Positions 63,907-64,000 of a DNA stretch of 64,000 nucleotides are shown piece by piece (the stretch's first letter is position 1; each line of letters begins with the position of its first letter). The notes below the pieces were generated by a model. That model had not been told where the DNA came from. It saw only the letters and a program-made list of their open reading frames with translations, and did no database searches. Source of the DNA: UBA9973 sp964520225 (lineage in GTDB: Bacteria; Patescibacteriota; Minisyncoccia; Phycocordibacterales; UBA9973); NCBI GenBank assembly GCA_964520225.1, contig CAZFNV010000002.1, positions 1 through 64,000 of the forward strand, given 5' to 3'. Position numbers and translations under genes: made by a program.

Positions 63907-64000
63907 ATGAGTATATACGATAATCCAGAAAAAATCAACCCCGTAGTGAATTTTGGCAATGCGCAAAGCGCAAAAAAAGGATTTTTTGCCAAAATCTACT
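63907..64000 (+). CDS. N-terminal start of an unknown gene (runs off the window)
   Basis: ATG at 63907 begins MSIYDNPEKINPVVNFGNAQ, and the window ends after 31 codons. A TAAAAT box lies upstream at about 63890-63895. A palindromic element (63950-63995) lies in frame near the N-terminus. Too short to identify. Confidence 0.55.
   Translation, partial: MSIYDNPEKINPVVNFGNAQSAKKGFFAKIY
63950..63995 (+). repeat. Inverted repeat inside the last partial gene
   Basis: ATTTTGGCAA (63950-63959) and TTGCCAAAAT (63986-63995) enclose a core with GCGCAAAGCGC and a T-run. Same design as the other elements. Confidence 0.75.

Noticed and set aside
1..64000. CRISPR array or recoded UGA (glycine) code
   Set aside because: No regularly spaced identical repeats were seen; repeats here are palindromic and dispersed. 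UGA ends genes such as the ASCH gene and the first partial gene, so it acts as a stop.

Overview
The window reads as a scaffold from a Patescibacteria (Candidate Phyla Radiation) genome, most likely a Parcubacteria-type organism. The assembly is probably metagenomic: there are two 100-N gaps, at 43812-43911 and 46427-46526. The genes are small and tightly packed. They cover the minimal core: peptidoglycan synthesis, a complete F-type ATP synthase, translation factors and replication proteins. UGA is used as a stop, so the code looks standard. No rRNA and no CRISPR array were seen.

Layout. 1-1430: end of a probable penicillin-binding protein, then murF. 1437-4990: several very short GC-rich genes, each with its own promoter, a GGAGG ribosome site and a GC-rich terminator, around a NUDIX hydrolase and a conserved hypothetical gene. 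5201-7388 (mostly minus): tRNA-Glu, a coiled-coil protein, rmuC and an ExoX-like nuclease. 7531-20904: YqeY, MYG1, obg, a MacAB-like export system, gatB, class II aldolase, an FAD-linked oxidase, bL25, a secreted peptidoglycan hydrolase, bL31 and prfA. 21021-23951: an RRM protein, three poorly known genes, one GC-rich cassette and tRNA-Ile. 24011-30819: ATP synthase operon. 30847-38115: rsmI, mreB, a delta'-like protein, frr, rseP, an M24 peptidase, ddl, murI and rpmG. 38156-38734: an unusual tRNA-Trp locus. 38736-42670: two membrane proteins, miaA and an HTH-MurA fusion. 42705-43568: two more GC-rich cassettes. 43574-49536: tRNA-Leu, parB, a RelA/SpoT homologue, topA (cut by the gap) and dprA. 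49560-54021: serS, ftsQ-like, dus and dnaX. 54027-55588: another cassette and a two-gene ASCH/P-loop module between repeats. 55589-64000: tRNA-Gln, TspO, a cation antiporter, CYTH, an Ogt-like methyltransferase, HAD, a YvcK-like protein, mrdA, a CtpA-type protease, bL9, bL27 and the start of one more gene.

Two modes of gene expression are visible. Most core genes have no Shine-Dalgarno sequence, and the first genes of transcription units carry a TAnAAT -10 box ending only 6-8 nt before the ATG. This predicts leaderless mRNAs, and I used it to correct several starts. The small GC-rich cassette genes instead have GGAGG sites, transcribed leaders and strong hairpin terminators, as if they came from another expression background.

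The strongest novel signal is a set of short palindromic elements. Some are hairpins with CCCC...GGGG ends, several ending in CTACGGGGCAGGTA or a close variant. Others are inverted repeats whose core is shared between loci while the arms match only each other and the local sequence. They sit between genes, in or beside tRNA genes, and in frame inside protein genes (FAD oxidase twice, rseP, dus). At 38201-38731 a tRNA-Trp gene appears broken by such palindromes and by a segment carrying a GIY-YIG endonuclease and an intact tRNA-Trp. Two identical 43-bp copies of the palindrome-containing anticodon arm border that segment.
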